Source: Isoetes taiwanensis (lineage: Eukaryota > Streptophyta > Lycopodiopsida > Isoetales > Isoetaceae). From it: a stretch of 64,000 nucleotides of DNA. The DNA lies in assembly GCA_021234155.1 (NCBI GenBank), contig JAJEKV010000051.1:4902698-4966697 (forward strand), in the 5' to 3' direction. A program made the position numbers and the translations under genes. The notes under the pieces are model-generated. The model did no database searches. It was not told where the DNA came from and saw only the letters and a list, made by a program, of their open reading frames with translations. This document shows positions 1-14,312 of this stretch, in pieces (the first letter of the stretch is position 1; the number at the start of each line of letters is the position of its first letter).

Positions 1-1922
1 TTCATTATATTTCACTTTGTATACCCATTTACTGTTAACAGCTTTTCTGCCTTTGGGTAGATCAGTGACATCCCAAGTGTGATTGTCTAAGAGAGATTGG
101 AATTCTTCTGCCATTGCTGCAGTCCAATGCTCTCTGTTTGGGCTTTGCATGGCCATGGTGTAATTGGTTGGTTCGTCTGGAATGATAGAAGTATGGAATG
201 CAAGAAAACCAGATGTCTTACCTCATTTGGAATTCAGATATTCTTGCATTCTGCTTGTAGTCCTTTTGACTCTGCTCGACCGTCTGGGAGCAGGTTCGCC
301 ATGGTGGGTAAAGTCATCACCTTCCAGATCACTTTCCTCAGGCTCAGACGGGATGTCTATTTCTGGAGCATCCGCAGCTTCTATGACAGTTGCCCTATCA
401 TCAACTTCAATATCTGAGTCAGATTCAGCAGAATCAGTGTCATTGTCAATGCTCATGTCAAAAGGTTGAGGCCCCTTGCCCTTGCCAAAATAAAAATGAG
501 TCTCATCAAACCGTACACTTCTGCGAACAATGACCCGCTTTGAGTGTGGGATATAAAGCATGTATCCTTTCATATTATTATCAGCATATCCGACAAACAT
601 ACAAAGGATGGCTTTGTTAGACAACTTGTCCTTCGTCATGTGGGCATAAGCGTTGCATCCGAAGACTTTCACATCATCAATAGATGGCTTTCTACCGCTC
701 CAAATTTCTTCGAGCACTTCTTTAGGGACTGCCTTAGTGGGCACTCTATTGAGCAGGTAACAGGCTGTGTGTACTGACCCCAAAAGGACGGGTCAATATC
801 ATTGCCAAACATGAGGGCCCGGGCGCATTCCAGGAGAGTTCTATTTTTTCTTTCAACTACGCCATTTTGCTGATGTTCCCCTGCTACAGATTGTGCATGA
901 AGAATCCCATGTTCCTTGAGGAACAAATCCATCCTTTTATTAAGGAATTCTCCTCCTTGATCTGTGCGGATCTCTTTGACCTTAAGATCAGTTTGATTTT
1001 CCACAAAAGTCTTCCAATGGACAAAATTTGAAAACACTTCTGACTTGGTTATCTTGGCCCTGCCCCAAACGTCCATGTGCACAAGCTCGAGACATCTCGA
1101 AGCTCGGTGGGCCTGTCCTTTGGGAAACTTCTTCCTGTGCATTTTCCCTAACATGCAGCCCTCACATAATTTCTGAGGTGCTCGTATGTGTGGCAATCCA
1201 TTCAGTAGCTTTTGTCGAGACATTTCCTTCAGCAGAGGAAAGTTAGGATGCCCTAGACGTTCGTGCCAAAGTTGGCTTTGTTCATTTGTGGATGCATTCA
1301 AAGCAGTTACCTTAGACCAGCCTCGTCTATACAAATCACCATCCCTATCTCCCATGCCAAGAAGGTTTTTGTTCCCGTCCTTAATAGTGCATTTGCCATG
1401 ACCAAACTGAATTACCATCCCCGCATCGTCAAGCTTAGAGAGTGATAGCAGATTTGCTTCAAGTTCTGGCACATGAAGTGCGTGATGTAATTCTAAGTCC
1501 CCTGTTGGCAGTTGTAGGCGAATGGTGCCTCCTCCTGCAATATCGAATTTCCCTTTCCCAATCTTGACTTGTCGATTGCCTACTTCATGATATTCTCTGA
1601 AAATGGACTTGTTGGCTGCTGTCGCCCCTGAATCTAAATGCCACATCCCTTGGGATATCTTTGCAATGAAGCACTTTGTCTGATCTGCACAGTTCATACC
1701 TAGCATATCTTGGTTGCAAGTGTCTTTCAACCAATCAATCACAACAAGGATGAGAGGTAGCATTCTCATTACTCCATGCTTGCAGATCCTGCAAAGTAAG
1801 GCGATGAGAAAGCAAACTGTCCTTAAAAGATCTGTTATGTCATTTATTACTTGATTTTCATGTCCATCTTTGATGCATACGTCCGCCAGATACAAAGGAC
1901 TTACTGCTGTCAGATTCATCAT
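1..1922 (-). pseudogene. copia pol: protease, integrase and start of RT, disrupted
   Basis: The 669-1922 frame carries the protease active site WHLDSGA, the GAG-pre-integrase block and the integrase HHCC finger (LWHERLGHP ... CEGC). The DDE core follows: VHMDVWG, then RTDQGGEF, then GVVERKNRTL. The stretch between the first catalytic Asp and the block KSEVFSNF is about 30 residues shorter than in relatives, so the copy has an in-frame deletion inside the catalytic core. A frameshift near 775 moves the reading to the 223-783 frame (SVHTACYLLNRVPTKAV, VFGCNAYAHM). From about 160 to 1, RT begins with a block of the form NHTWDV...LPKGRKAV..KWVYK. Relatives make one continuous polyprotein. Confidence 0.9.
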
Positions 1923-1958
1923 CTCTGAGAAGAGCTAGATGACTTATCCTGGGAGGCT

Positions 1959-2777
1959 TTATGTGCATGCGACTCCTTTCCCTTCTTTCTGTTGCCATCT
2001 CCCTTTCTGTGCCTTTTCTTTTCCTTTTGTCAGGCTCAGGACAATCCCTTGCCAAATGTCCTGTTTTGTTGCCAAATGTCCTGTTTTGTTGCAGTTAAAG
2101 CATTTCCTTGTTTCCTCCTTATGGGAGACAAATGCCTGTATCTCTTTGGTGATCTTTTGATTCCTTTCTTCGAGCAGGATCTGTTGGCATGCCCACTCCA
2201 ATTCCACTTTCTCAACTGCTCCTATGATGTTCTTTACATTATTGTATCCAAGGAGCAGTGCCCCGACCACCAGATCGTCATCAATTCCTTTGTTCATCCC
2301 TTGCAGCTGTTTGGATGCTTGCCGGATGATCCCAATGTACTCAGCTACACTCATTCCTTCTTTGAGCTTCGTATTGAAAACCACAGCTACAAATTTGCCT
2401 AAATTGCAAAATGTTTGCGCAGATATGCCCTTTTCAATTCATCCCAGGCTTCCTTGGCAGATGATGCTTCAGCTATCTGAGGCAATAGGGTGTCGTCTAA
2501 ATACCTCAATATCCTGCTCTTGGCTGTTCAGTCCTTTTGGATCCATCTTGCCACTGCTTGCCTTTCTACTTCATTTGACCGGACCTCAATTTCTTTGCTC
2601 CCTTCACCTCTCACAATCTGGGCTGCCTGCCGTTGGAGCTATCAAGGTCTTCTCAGTCACCCCTGGTTTGGGTTCGTCTCCATTCACGACCCCCCACAAC
2701 CCTTTTTCACATACCTTGGTCTGGACCCTGAGAAACCAATAGTAAGCATTCTCATGATTCAGATTTTCGATCTTCAT
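1959..2777 (-). pseudogene. copia gag with broken CCHC zinc knuckle
   Basis: The likely start is the ATG at 2777, followed by MKIENLNHENAYYW and a typical copia Gag N-terminus. Frameshifts and stops lie between about 2390 and 2600; an open stretch of 141 codons follows (1959-2384). The zinc knuckle begins CFNC-NKTGHLA near 2085 and should finish with RDC. Instead a 20-bp unit is duplicated in tandem (2051-2070 and 2071-2090), which shifts the frame, so the last cysteine (RDCPEP) is read in the frame of a separate ORF (1858-2055). The knuckle normally binds packaged RNA in the virus-like particle. Confidence 0.85.
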
Positions 2778-2822
2778 CTTGATCGACGTGTGTAGCTGCT
2801 GCTGTCTTCACGTTCGATTAGA

Positions 2823-2835
2823 GCTCTGATACCAT
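2823..2835 (-). promoter_or_regulatory. copia primer-binding site (initiator Met-tRNA type)
   Basis: The minus strand reads TGGTATCAGAGCT directly inside the LTR. This is the common plant copia primer site complementary to the 3' end of initiator tRNA-Met. It fixes the LTR inner edge to within a few bases. Confidence 0.85.
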
Positions 2836-2836
2836 A

Positions 2837-3063
2837 TTAACATTAGGTAAAAACAAGACTGAAGCAACGGAACACAACTGCTTGATTCATAAGTAAAACA
2901 GAACGAATACATCATATAGGGATCCTGGATCATTGGAGCACCGCACGGATCACCATTCTCCATTCCTGGAATCAGGAACGGACTCCTCTGATTTCGCCCT
3001 AAACAGGGTTTTCTAATTTTGGTTTACAACATGGTTTATTTTGTCACAACAATTGTCATGACA
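2837..3063 (-). repeat. copia 5' LTR (about 227 bp, edges approximate)
   Basis: On the minus strand it begins TGTCATGACAATTG near 3063 and ends ...CCTAATGTTAA just before the primer site. A CCTATATGA motif (about 2911-2919) could serve as the TATA element. The inner edge lacks a clear terminal CA, and the partner LTR is outside the window, so the borders are estimates. Confidence 0.6.
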
Positions 3064-3368
3064 GCTGTCCAATTTCCAATAGGCGGCAGCGATTCAACCC
3101 CGGAGAAATGATCAACTACGGAAACTAGAATAGACGATTTTTACGTTATCCTTTTACTCCGCATATTTTTTAGCGGGTCACCCTGGTTTCCAATCAGGAA
3201 TGCAGGGAAAAGGGTCTTTCCCTTGTACAAAAAGGACCCCAAGAGGAAGAGAAATATTTTAAAAGTCTTTCTGGGCTGCAAAAGTTTTGGATTAAGACCA
3301 AAGAATAAAGAATATCAAAAACGCATCTGCTTATGATGTGTAATGTAAAAAGCCAAAGACATAGGCGC
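3064..3368. other. short intergenic segment, RECQL3 3' flank
   Basis: This lies between the copia LTR and the RECQL3 stop codon and presumably holds the RECQL3 3' UTR and poly(A) region. An open frame overlapping 3194-3526 is out of frame with the helicase and is not a gene. Nothing else is recognised. Confidence 0.5.
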
Positions 3369-7019
<3,651 letters not shown>

Positions 7020-7097
7020 CGCTGCCAGCTTTCCAGGAACGGAAACGTGACCATCAAGATTGAACAAATCCCTATAGGGTGTTTTCTATTGGCTCAG

Positions 7098-7512
7098 GAT
7101 AATCTTACCCTGGATTGGGGGATACCGGAGGACGGCATCCCGGCATCCCGGGAGGACGTGTGATCGCGGAGGACGGGATCCCACCGTTAACTGCGCAGAA
7201 AAGCTACTGCGCAGATTGGGGCAGCGCCATTGATGCGGCGCTCGCCCTTTTTCCTCCTCCTCTATACCTGATCCTATCCTTATGTTGATTCCGACCACCT
7301 TAGGACCACCTTAGCACAGACACCATCTGATTTGGAGGAGAATCAAGCAAGAAAAAGCCACACAAAAACTTCCCTGATTTTCCCTATAAAGGTTTAGTTT
7401 TTCGCGTAGTTATTGCGCAATAGGGATCTCGTCCTCCGGGATCACACGTCCTCCCGAGATGCCGTCCTCCGGGATCACACCTCCGGGATCCCCAATCCAG
7501 GGTAAGATTATC
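7098..7512. mobile_element. MITE-like inverted-repeat element in RECQL3 5' flank
   Basis: The left end GATAATCTTACCCTGGATTG (from 7098) reappears as its reverse complement at the right end (to 7512). The inverted similarity continues inward for nearly 100 bp through GGAGGACG/ATCCCG-rich arms, leaving about 220 bp of unrelated core. There is no coding capacity and no clear target-site duplication. It begins about 80 bp upstream of the RECQL3 ATG, so it may lie in the promoter or 5' UTR. It is either a small non-autonomous DNA transposon or a foldback element. Confidence 0.7.
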
Positions 7513-7660
7513 ATAATCCCTATTCTATTTGCCTGATATCATGTGGGTCGCATTATTAGCATGGTTGCCTAACCCGAGGTGCACGATTTCATGCAATTCT
7601 AGCCTACACACGTGTATGCCACGTCTATCTAACGTGTTTTTCGTTTCCTGTTTGATTGAC

Positions 7661-8400
7661 GGCTCTATGGTTCCTATCCAAATTTGTGCTGTCAGAGGAG
7701 CTAATAGGATTTTTAATGAGCTACCTGGAGTGCTAAAAGCAGATGATGAAAAAATCGCTCAACAAAAGTGAGTGCTTTCCATTACTTAGTATCAAATTTG
7801 TCATTTCTCTAAATACTGTCATGCCGCCTGTTTTTGAAAAAGAAGAAACCGTTCAGCAAAAGTGAGTGCTTTTTATATACCATTAGTATCAAATTCGTCA
7901 TCTCTCTAAATACTGTCGTGCCTCCTGTTTTTTTGCTATGGCTCGGATCCGGATTTGTGCTGACGGAGGAGCTAATAGGCTTTTTAATGAGCTAACTGGA
8001 TTGCTAAAAGCAGATGATGAAGAAACCGTTCAGCAAAAGTGAGTGCTTTTGATATACCATTACTTAGTAATCGTCATCTCTCTAAATACTGTCATGTCTC
8101 CTGTTTTTGAAAAAGAAGAAACCATTCAGGATAAGTGAGTGCTTTTGATATACCATTACTTAGTATCAAATTCGTCATCTCTCTAAATACTGCCATGCCT
8201 CTTGTTGTTTTACTATGGCTCGAATCCAGATTTGTGCTCATGGAGGAGCTAATAGGATTTTTAATGAGCTACCTGGATTGCTAAAAGCAGAGGATGAAGA
8301 AACCGTTCAGCAAAAGTGAGTGCTTTGGATACCATTACTTAGTATCAAATTCGTCCTCTCTCTAGATATTGTCATGTCTCCTGTTTTTGAAAAGGAAGGA
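7661..8400 (+). repeat. Tandem array of a thiamin-pyrophosphokinase-like exon
   Basis: Three full units (exon-like parts about 7668-7767, 7938-8039, 8216-8318) and two shorter ones (about 7836-7928 and 8109-8205) repeat the same exon end and downstream intron-like sequence. The full units encode ICADGGANRLFNEL or variants (AVRGANRIF, AHGGANRIF), then GLLKADDEE, and each ends CAAAA/GTGAGT, a good splice donor. ADGGANR is the signature near the N-terminus of thiamin pyrophosphokinase, which makes thiamin diphosphate in the cytosol. No other TPK exon is visible nearby, and no good acceptor precedes the units. The full-unit period is about 270 bp. Only the middle copy keeps the exact ADGGANRLF signature. 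Confidence 0.65.
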
Positions 8401-9830
8401 AAACTAGTAAAGAAAAAAACCAACATCAGATATGGGACATAAATTAATGCCTGTTAGGTTCTATACGCAAAGGTCTCGTTTAATATTACAAGAAACTTAT
8501 CACGGCGGCTAAGGCCGCCGCGAACGTTTCTCTTCCCCAACTCTTCTATACGTGTTAAAACATGCAGAATTTGAACCTGTTTTTTTTTGCCCTGTGTTCA
8601 GTGCCCACAAGATAGAAGAATATTGACCATAACGGCTCGTTACGAAAGATGTTTTGTATTCAATCAAAAGAATCTAAGTTCCGAACATATAAAAATTGAA
8701 CTATGTTTGAGCATAGAGAATTCTAACCTCTGTAGTTGCCAATATATCTATGCAAAATGGTTATTCAAAATGCATATGAATAAAACATGACCCATTAACC
8801 CAATAGCTTTCCATATGGTAAGAACAAATTTATGATATGCATCATGGAGATGGTCCGTCATGCAATATTGTCCAACACGATTATTTGCTCTGCTCAATGT
8901 ATGATCCTTTGGAAATTAGATACACTATAAAGATCCACAATGGCATCAACTTTGCCGTGTTGTTTAGAAGTAAGCTAAGCATTGTTGCGCATTCTTTAAC
9001 TCAAGCAAAACTGAGGTTGGTATCATCATGCTACACTTCAGTAGATCTACCCGATACATAGTTGTTTCATAGTCTTAGCTTCATAGTCATTTGTGTACAT
9101 GCTGACTCATTTGATCTATGTGTGAAGGTGAAATTATGCTTCACACTAACATTTGTGGAAACCATCATATGGCCCCCGTCTGATAACAATATGAAAGCTT
9201 TTAGTACACCATATCCTCTCTAAGAGGGGAGATCTTAGTTGCATAGGTCTCTTAGGGAAAAAGTTCATCTATGCAGAGGTAGCAGATTTTTGTGATGTTA
9301 TGTGTAACTTGAGTGTTCTCCTCAGTACATTTGTATCTACTCAAGTTGCCCCTCATTATATTTCGCATTTGTTATGCTCCTTTGTTAGAGTCATCTACAT
9401 AAAAAGTTGAGCCTTTGCTTTTGGTCAACAAGGAAGACTGGATAAAGAAGATTGGATTGGCATACTGATGCTTGAACCTTTTGTGAATTCGCAAGTTGAT
9501 GTTTGGGCCTATAAACATCATGGTGATGATCCACATGAGCAGTTTGGATGAAATTTGAGTTTATGTAAAACAATGCGGTGATGATGCAAACTTTTAATAT
9601 ATGTGAACACTTAAGATGACTACAAATTTGCAACATATAGGGTCAATAAAGAAGCGGAAAGGCATTGAATTCTAATGAGAAAATCAATACATAAATACAA
9701 CAAAGGGACAATAAAGGAGCAGAAAAAGCATTGAATTTTGATCATTAAATTCACGAATTGTATTCAAATGAATAGAACCAAGCAAAAAATGGATCAATTT
9801 GTAAGCTCCATAATACATAACCTCCGGAAG
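8401..9830. other. Non-coding, AT-rich; contains one dispersed repeat
   Basis: No gene is recognised; the open frames are short and of random composition. A segment at about 8488-8640 is a diverged copy of 44083-44240 (shared AAGAAACTT...ACGTTTCTCTT, then the same order of words). Two poorly matched copies of an AATAAAG(A/G)AGC...GCATTGAATT stretch lie at about 9646-9740. Confidence 0.5.
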
Positions 9831-9834
9831 ACAT

Positions 9835-10145
9835 TAGCAAGTTACAACTACAAACATCAAAAGTCAACTACATTCAAATTCCTTATAGCCAGGCAATGCT
9901 CCACAACACATACGAACGTCACAACTACAACATCAAAAAATCCATTCAAATTCCTTATAGCCGGGCAATGCTCCACAACACATAAGCAAGTCACAACTAC
10001 AACATCAAAAGTCCAATACGCTCAAAAATGCTCGCAACACCTAAGCAAGTCACAACTACAACATCAAAAAATCCAATACGCTCAAATTCCTTATAGCTGG
10101 GCAATGCTCCACAACACGTAAGCAAGTCACAAGTACCACAACACA
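9835..10145. repeat. Tandem repeat, unit about 70 bp
   Basis: Four to five diverged copies carry CTTATAGCC(A/G)GGCAATGCTC followed by CACAACTACAACATCAAAA. The third copy is shortened. An open frame through the array is a product of the repetition and not evidence of a gene. Confidence 0.8.
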
Positions 10146-10149
10146 AGCT

Positions 10150-11770
10150 GGTTTTTGCGCCTTCTCGAATTTCAAGCTCATGTCGGTGCCAGACATCATC
10201 CGATTATTGCAAAAGTCTCATATCAAAGATTTAGTGAATGGATCTCGAAAGATGTACCTAGTGCCTCTAAAAAGCTAGAGTGTCACCGCTTTGCGGTGTT
10301 GTCCGAGGGAGTAAGGGAAGAGTTATCATCAATTTTAGATACATTGAAAGCTCGAGCAGCTCCAGCTCCAACAACAATTACCTTCTGATGACATATTTTC
10401 GTCACCGATTGTCAAACCATGCTGCAAGCTTCGTATTCACCGTGGTTGAGGTGGACCATCATGCGATCTTAAGTGTGCCGAGAACTTATCTTCCCGTGCG
10501 GTCCTGGCTATTTTACTGGAGGTTATTTAGATTTCTCACGATTTCGTGTGTGGTTATCTCTGCCTTTGCGCTCCTTCAATTTTCTCCTTTTCAATCCATC
10601 AAGTTATTGGCAAAAACTTTGTCCCTGATTATGTTTGATAATAGTGATACAAAGGAGTCTTTGGTGTCTAGAGGGATTGATCCTATTGGTGGGGAGTATA
10701 TAATGTACCAAAGATTATTCCCCGGCTTTACACCGTGTATGGTTCGTGGCTTTTAAAGATGCCTTGCCGGGTTTTCAATATCAAATCTTCCTCCGTTTTT
10801 AATGGCTCACGGGCCTATCGAAATTGCATCCGGATTTGGGGTTCATATTTCACATTCTATCATGAATGGCCCAAGGATTTGTGTTTCTATGCCAAGGATT
10901 CGCTTTACCGTAGTGTATAGTGGTTAAAAAGTGGTCCTTGGTATAAGAAATTGGATCTTAAGCTTTGAATGGACCGTAATTGGCTCACTTTATTTCCCCG
11001 ATAAAGAGGCTTTTGGCCGGCTTTCAAAGAGGCCCTCGTGTATCTCAAGCTTTCCGTAAACCTTCGCTTTATCTCAGTTCAAGTTCATGGTGTTAATTCT
11101 CGCACCTACTCATGATCAACCCATGCCGCTTGTTTTACACTCCCGGCTATGGAAGTTGATTTACATCCGGCCCAATGGCACTGCCTTTAGCACCATCCTC
11201 CCCATCTATTGTTCCTTTTACTCGCAAGGTGATGTTTCTAGGAGTGAAGTTGATATCGCCTAGCTCCAACGACGTTGTCTCTAGCACCTAAGTATACTAT
11301 TGTTCCCGTGATTTGTACCTTCACATGCACCTATTGTTCCCTTTATTCCTCAAGGTGACACTTCTTCTTCCCCCGATACGCCTAAGATAGTTATGGATGA
11401 TTGTCCTAATAGTCCGAGTAATAGAGCGTTATGGCAACATGCCACTTGGAAAAAGGTTGCGCCGGATGGGGTCTCGCAAGGAAGAGGTCAAAGAAGGTAT
11501 GCCGTGTGAGGCCCCCGGCCATAATCTCCGCAGTTCGAGCAATACGATGTCTAGTAATGATTGTATTGATGTGGTAGAACATGCTGATTGTGATGAGGCT
11601 ATTAAACGCCTCAAGATGGTACAAGATATTTGATTATGTACTGTGTATGGGTGGTTTTGCTTAGGGGACTTCGTAGTCCTCTAGGTTTTGAGTCCCATTT
11701 CACAGACCTCTTGTATGTTTCTTGATTTTTTCATGAATAATAGACTGCCGTCCTTCAACAAAAAAAAAAA
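10150..11770 (+). other. Unrecognised decayed sequence ending in an A-tract
   Basis: Several broken plus-strand frames (10280-10756, 10735-10920, 11397-11633) are reminiscent in composition of the ORF1 part of a plant LINE, but no diagnostic motif is visible. The segment ends in 11 A's (11760-11770), which could be a retroposon tail or the target of the next element. Confidence 0.25.
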
Positions 11771-13981
11771 TCCAGTCCACACTAGCCTTAGCAAAAGCCC
11801 ACTAGCCATGACATCTACTATGGTCAATCCCATATGTAGTATTATCAGCCCATACTCGGAATATTTCCATGATGGCACCAACTATCTTAGGACATCAACT
11901 ATTTAATCTATAGCATCGTTTTATGACATGATACAAAGCCAAAGTAGGTCAAAGAAGACAATAGCTGGTTCTTTAGACATAAGTGATATCCAAACCGAGA
12001 AGATTTAAAGGTTTATCAATAGTGGTCCATCATCAACACTTAAACCATAGTACTGATGCCGTCTTACAACCTAGAGTTAAATCCTTATTTATTTCGAAAT
12101 AAGAATTAAGGCTACATATAATACACTTGTTATCTCTTGATCTATTAGCATGGTTTTTTGATGTAGAACACAAATGTATAAATAAACCATGCTCATAGTA
12201 AAGGCATCACACTGAACACCAAACAGTACTGTAAACATGATCATTTACTATTGTATTCAATAAAAGGCAGCCAACAGGCCCATAACTATAACAGTATATT
12301 GAGTACAAAAATCATTGCCACGCATAATAGTTCAAGGGTAAAAGGAGTAGCATAATAAACGTTGCTAATACCAGATGCTTATAACCATAGCAAAGTAGCA
12401 CGTAAATAAAAAGCCGAACATATAATCATTCGTAATGTTTCATATGCCGTAAACTTTTCCCAATGTAAACAAGGGCAATGATAGATCAAAATGTCAAAAC
12501 AAAGAATACTAAGATAGGTATTTCTTCCCTTTTTCCAACTGAAAACCATTTGTAGTATTGAGGATAGTTTCCTTATAAACTTCCCATAGCCATCACCTTC
12601 TTCCTTAGCCAGATATGAACTTGAAAGTAAAAAAACCACAATAAGAGGAGAAACCGGTACCTGCAGCCAACCAACACCACATTAGCAAGAATTTGGTAAT
12701 GAGTGAGGGGCCAAAAGGTACATTAGGTTTCTCAGCTCTTCGCTGATCACCTATTGTAGCCTTTTTACCCCAAATCCATTCCATGCTAAATAAAAGATGC
12801 AACAGTGCTTATTTTAATACCACGTATATAAGTTTTAAATAACCAAAGCAGATATTTCATGTGGTACAAGAAAAACCAAAGATGAAGCAAACTACTTATA
12901 AATGAATCACAAGTTCGGGATGCAAAATCCAGAGTACATCTCTATATTCTCAAGTGTATGGTTATGTTTAAGCAATCCTTACTACCTCCTGGACCAAGAT
13001 AAGTATCAAACATGCAGGAACAAGTACTTAATCAAATAATTTTTAAACATACTACACTCAGATCGATCAAACCTGAAAGTCTTCATTATCATATTCAAGG
13101 TCTTCTTCCCCGTATCGTGGGACCCGATTCCTGATGTTGGCGCCAGTTTGCTTATGCCCTTCACCATCATACTTATTCATATATCCCTGCTTCTGTGCCC
13201 CAGATCCTTGATTGTAAGACCAAGGGCGCTTAGACCCAGCATAGTTCCCCGAATCCATCTCACTTTCCACCGGGCTTATCATTATAAGACAAGCACGAAA
13301 TTCTTTTGCAAGCCACTCCTCCTCTAGAGGGCTTTCTTTCATCTGAACTAAATGGGTATCCGTCTCAATCAAACTCCTTATAATATATGTGCATATTGCA
13401 TTTATTCCTCCCATTTTTCTCAGTACTACTAGGGTAAGAGATGCAATACTACAAAGACGATAACCAAAAGATCAAACTGTGGGAATCTAGGCCACAAAGA
13501 CTAAGTTTATCTTATATTCAGGCCTATGTTACATGCCGAAGCCTTTAATCTTATAGTATCCATAAATCCAATGTCGATTATCTCACCTTGAGTAGCTTAA
13601 TCTTGTGCCGTGATTTGATATCTCCCACGATTCATATCCATCTCGTCCAAAAGTCATAGCCTAGTAGCCGTGGACCAAACATGGTTTGTGTAGAGCCAAA
13701 GAAAGCCCGGATTTTGGTACCCTAAAATCGAACTTTACAAAGAATTTTCGTTATTCGATAAATAGACTTAAGCGCCTACACTTGTAATATGATTTTGATT
13801 TACATCCTCATAATTCCATAACCACTATACATACCATATACCATTAACCAAGTCCATGATATGGTGCAAAAACATATATTAACCATGTATGAGCAACCCA
13901 CGCACAAATGCCAATGGTTTCCAAGTCCAACCGCCAATAATACCACAAATGTATAATACAAGAAGACAAGCATTTTTAAAA
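11771..13981. repeat. Left 2.2-kb direct repeat flanking the RT element
   Basis: It starts TCCAGTCCACACTAGCC at 11771 and ends ...GACAAGCATTTTTAAAA at 13981. The same sequence, with many small differences, is at 18166-20378. On the minus strand a fairly open stretch (13067-13414, IETDTHLVQMKESPLEEEW) ends in a CAG/GT donor-like site. It is not recognised and is broken in the other copy. The repeat lies downstream of the RT on the minus strand. Confidence 0.9.
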
Positions 13982-14312
13982 CCTACCTCCCGCCGAGGGT
14001 AGGTATGGCCCAATTCATATGGTCAGTGCATTCATAGGAGGGTGGACCCCTACCAAAGACAAAATAGGGTCCATCCCATACCCTATTAGTAAATATGCAA
14101 CCCGTAACTTATGGAATAGAACTTATGGAATAATGATCATAACTCGAAAAGTTGAGTGTAGATCATTACATAAAGTACCTTAGGTCATAGAAGCAATTTC
14201 TCCATCAAAGTCATCTTGTCGATTCGAGTCCGTGAAATGTATTATTACTTATGTAAAATAGGACCTTATTCTTCAAACCTCGAGCATCAAATCCATTTCG
14301 TGAAGCATCTAA

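Larger units (their letters stand above)
1..3063 (-). mobile_element. Ty1/copia LTR retrotransposon, 5' part, disrupted
   Basis: Reading leftwards on the minus strand there are in order an LTR (about 2837-3063), a primer-binding site (2823-2835), gag, protease, integrase and the first residues of the reverse transcriptase, where the window ends. The order PR-IN-RT is diagnostic of Ty1/copia. The rest of pol and the second LTR lie outside, so neither target-site duplication nor LTR identity (age) can be read. Several lesions (a zinc-knuckle duplication, an integrase deletion and a frameshift near 775) make the copy non-autonomous. It lies immediately 3' of RECQL3 and is in the same orientation. 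Confidence 0.93.

Noticed and set aside
12379-13414. Possible captured BAH-domain gene in the left 2.2-kb repeat (exon-like stretches with donor and acceptor sites)
   Set aside because: Joining the stretches in any phase gives stops, and the resemblance to BAH-domain words was too weak.
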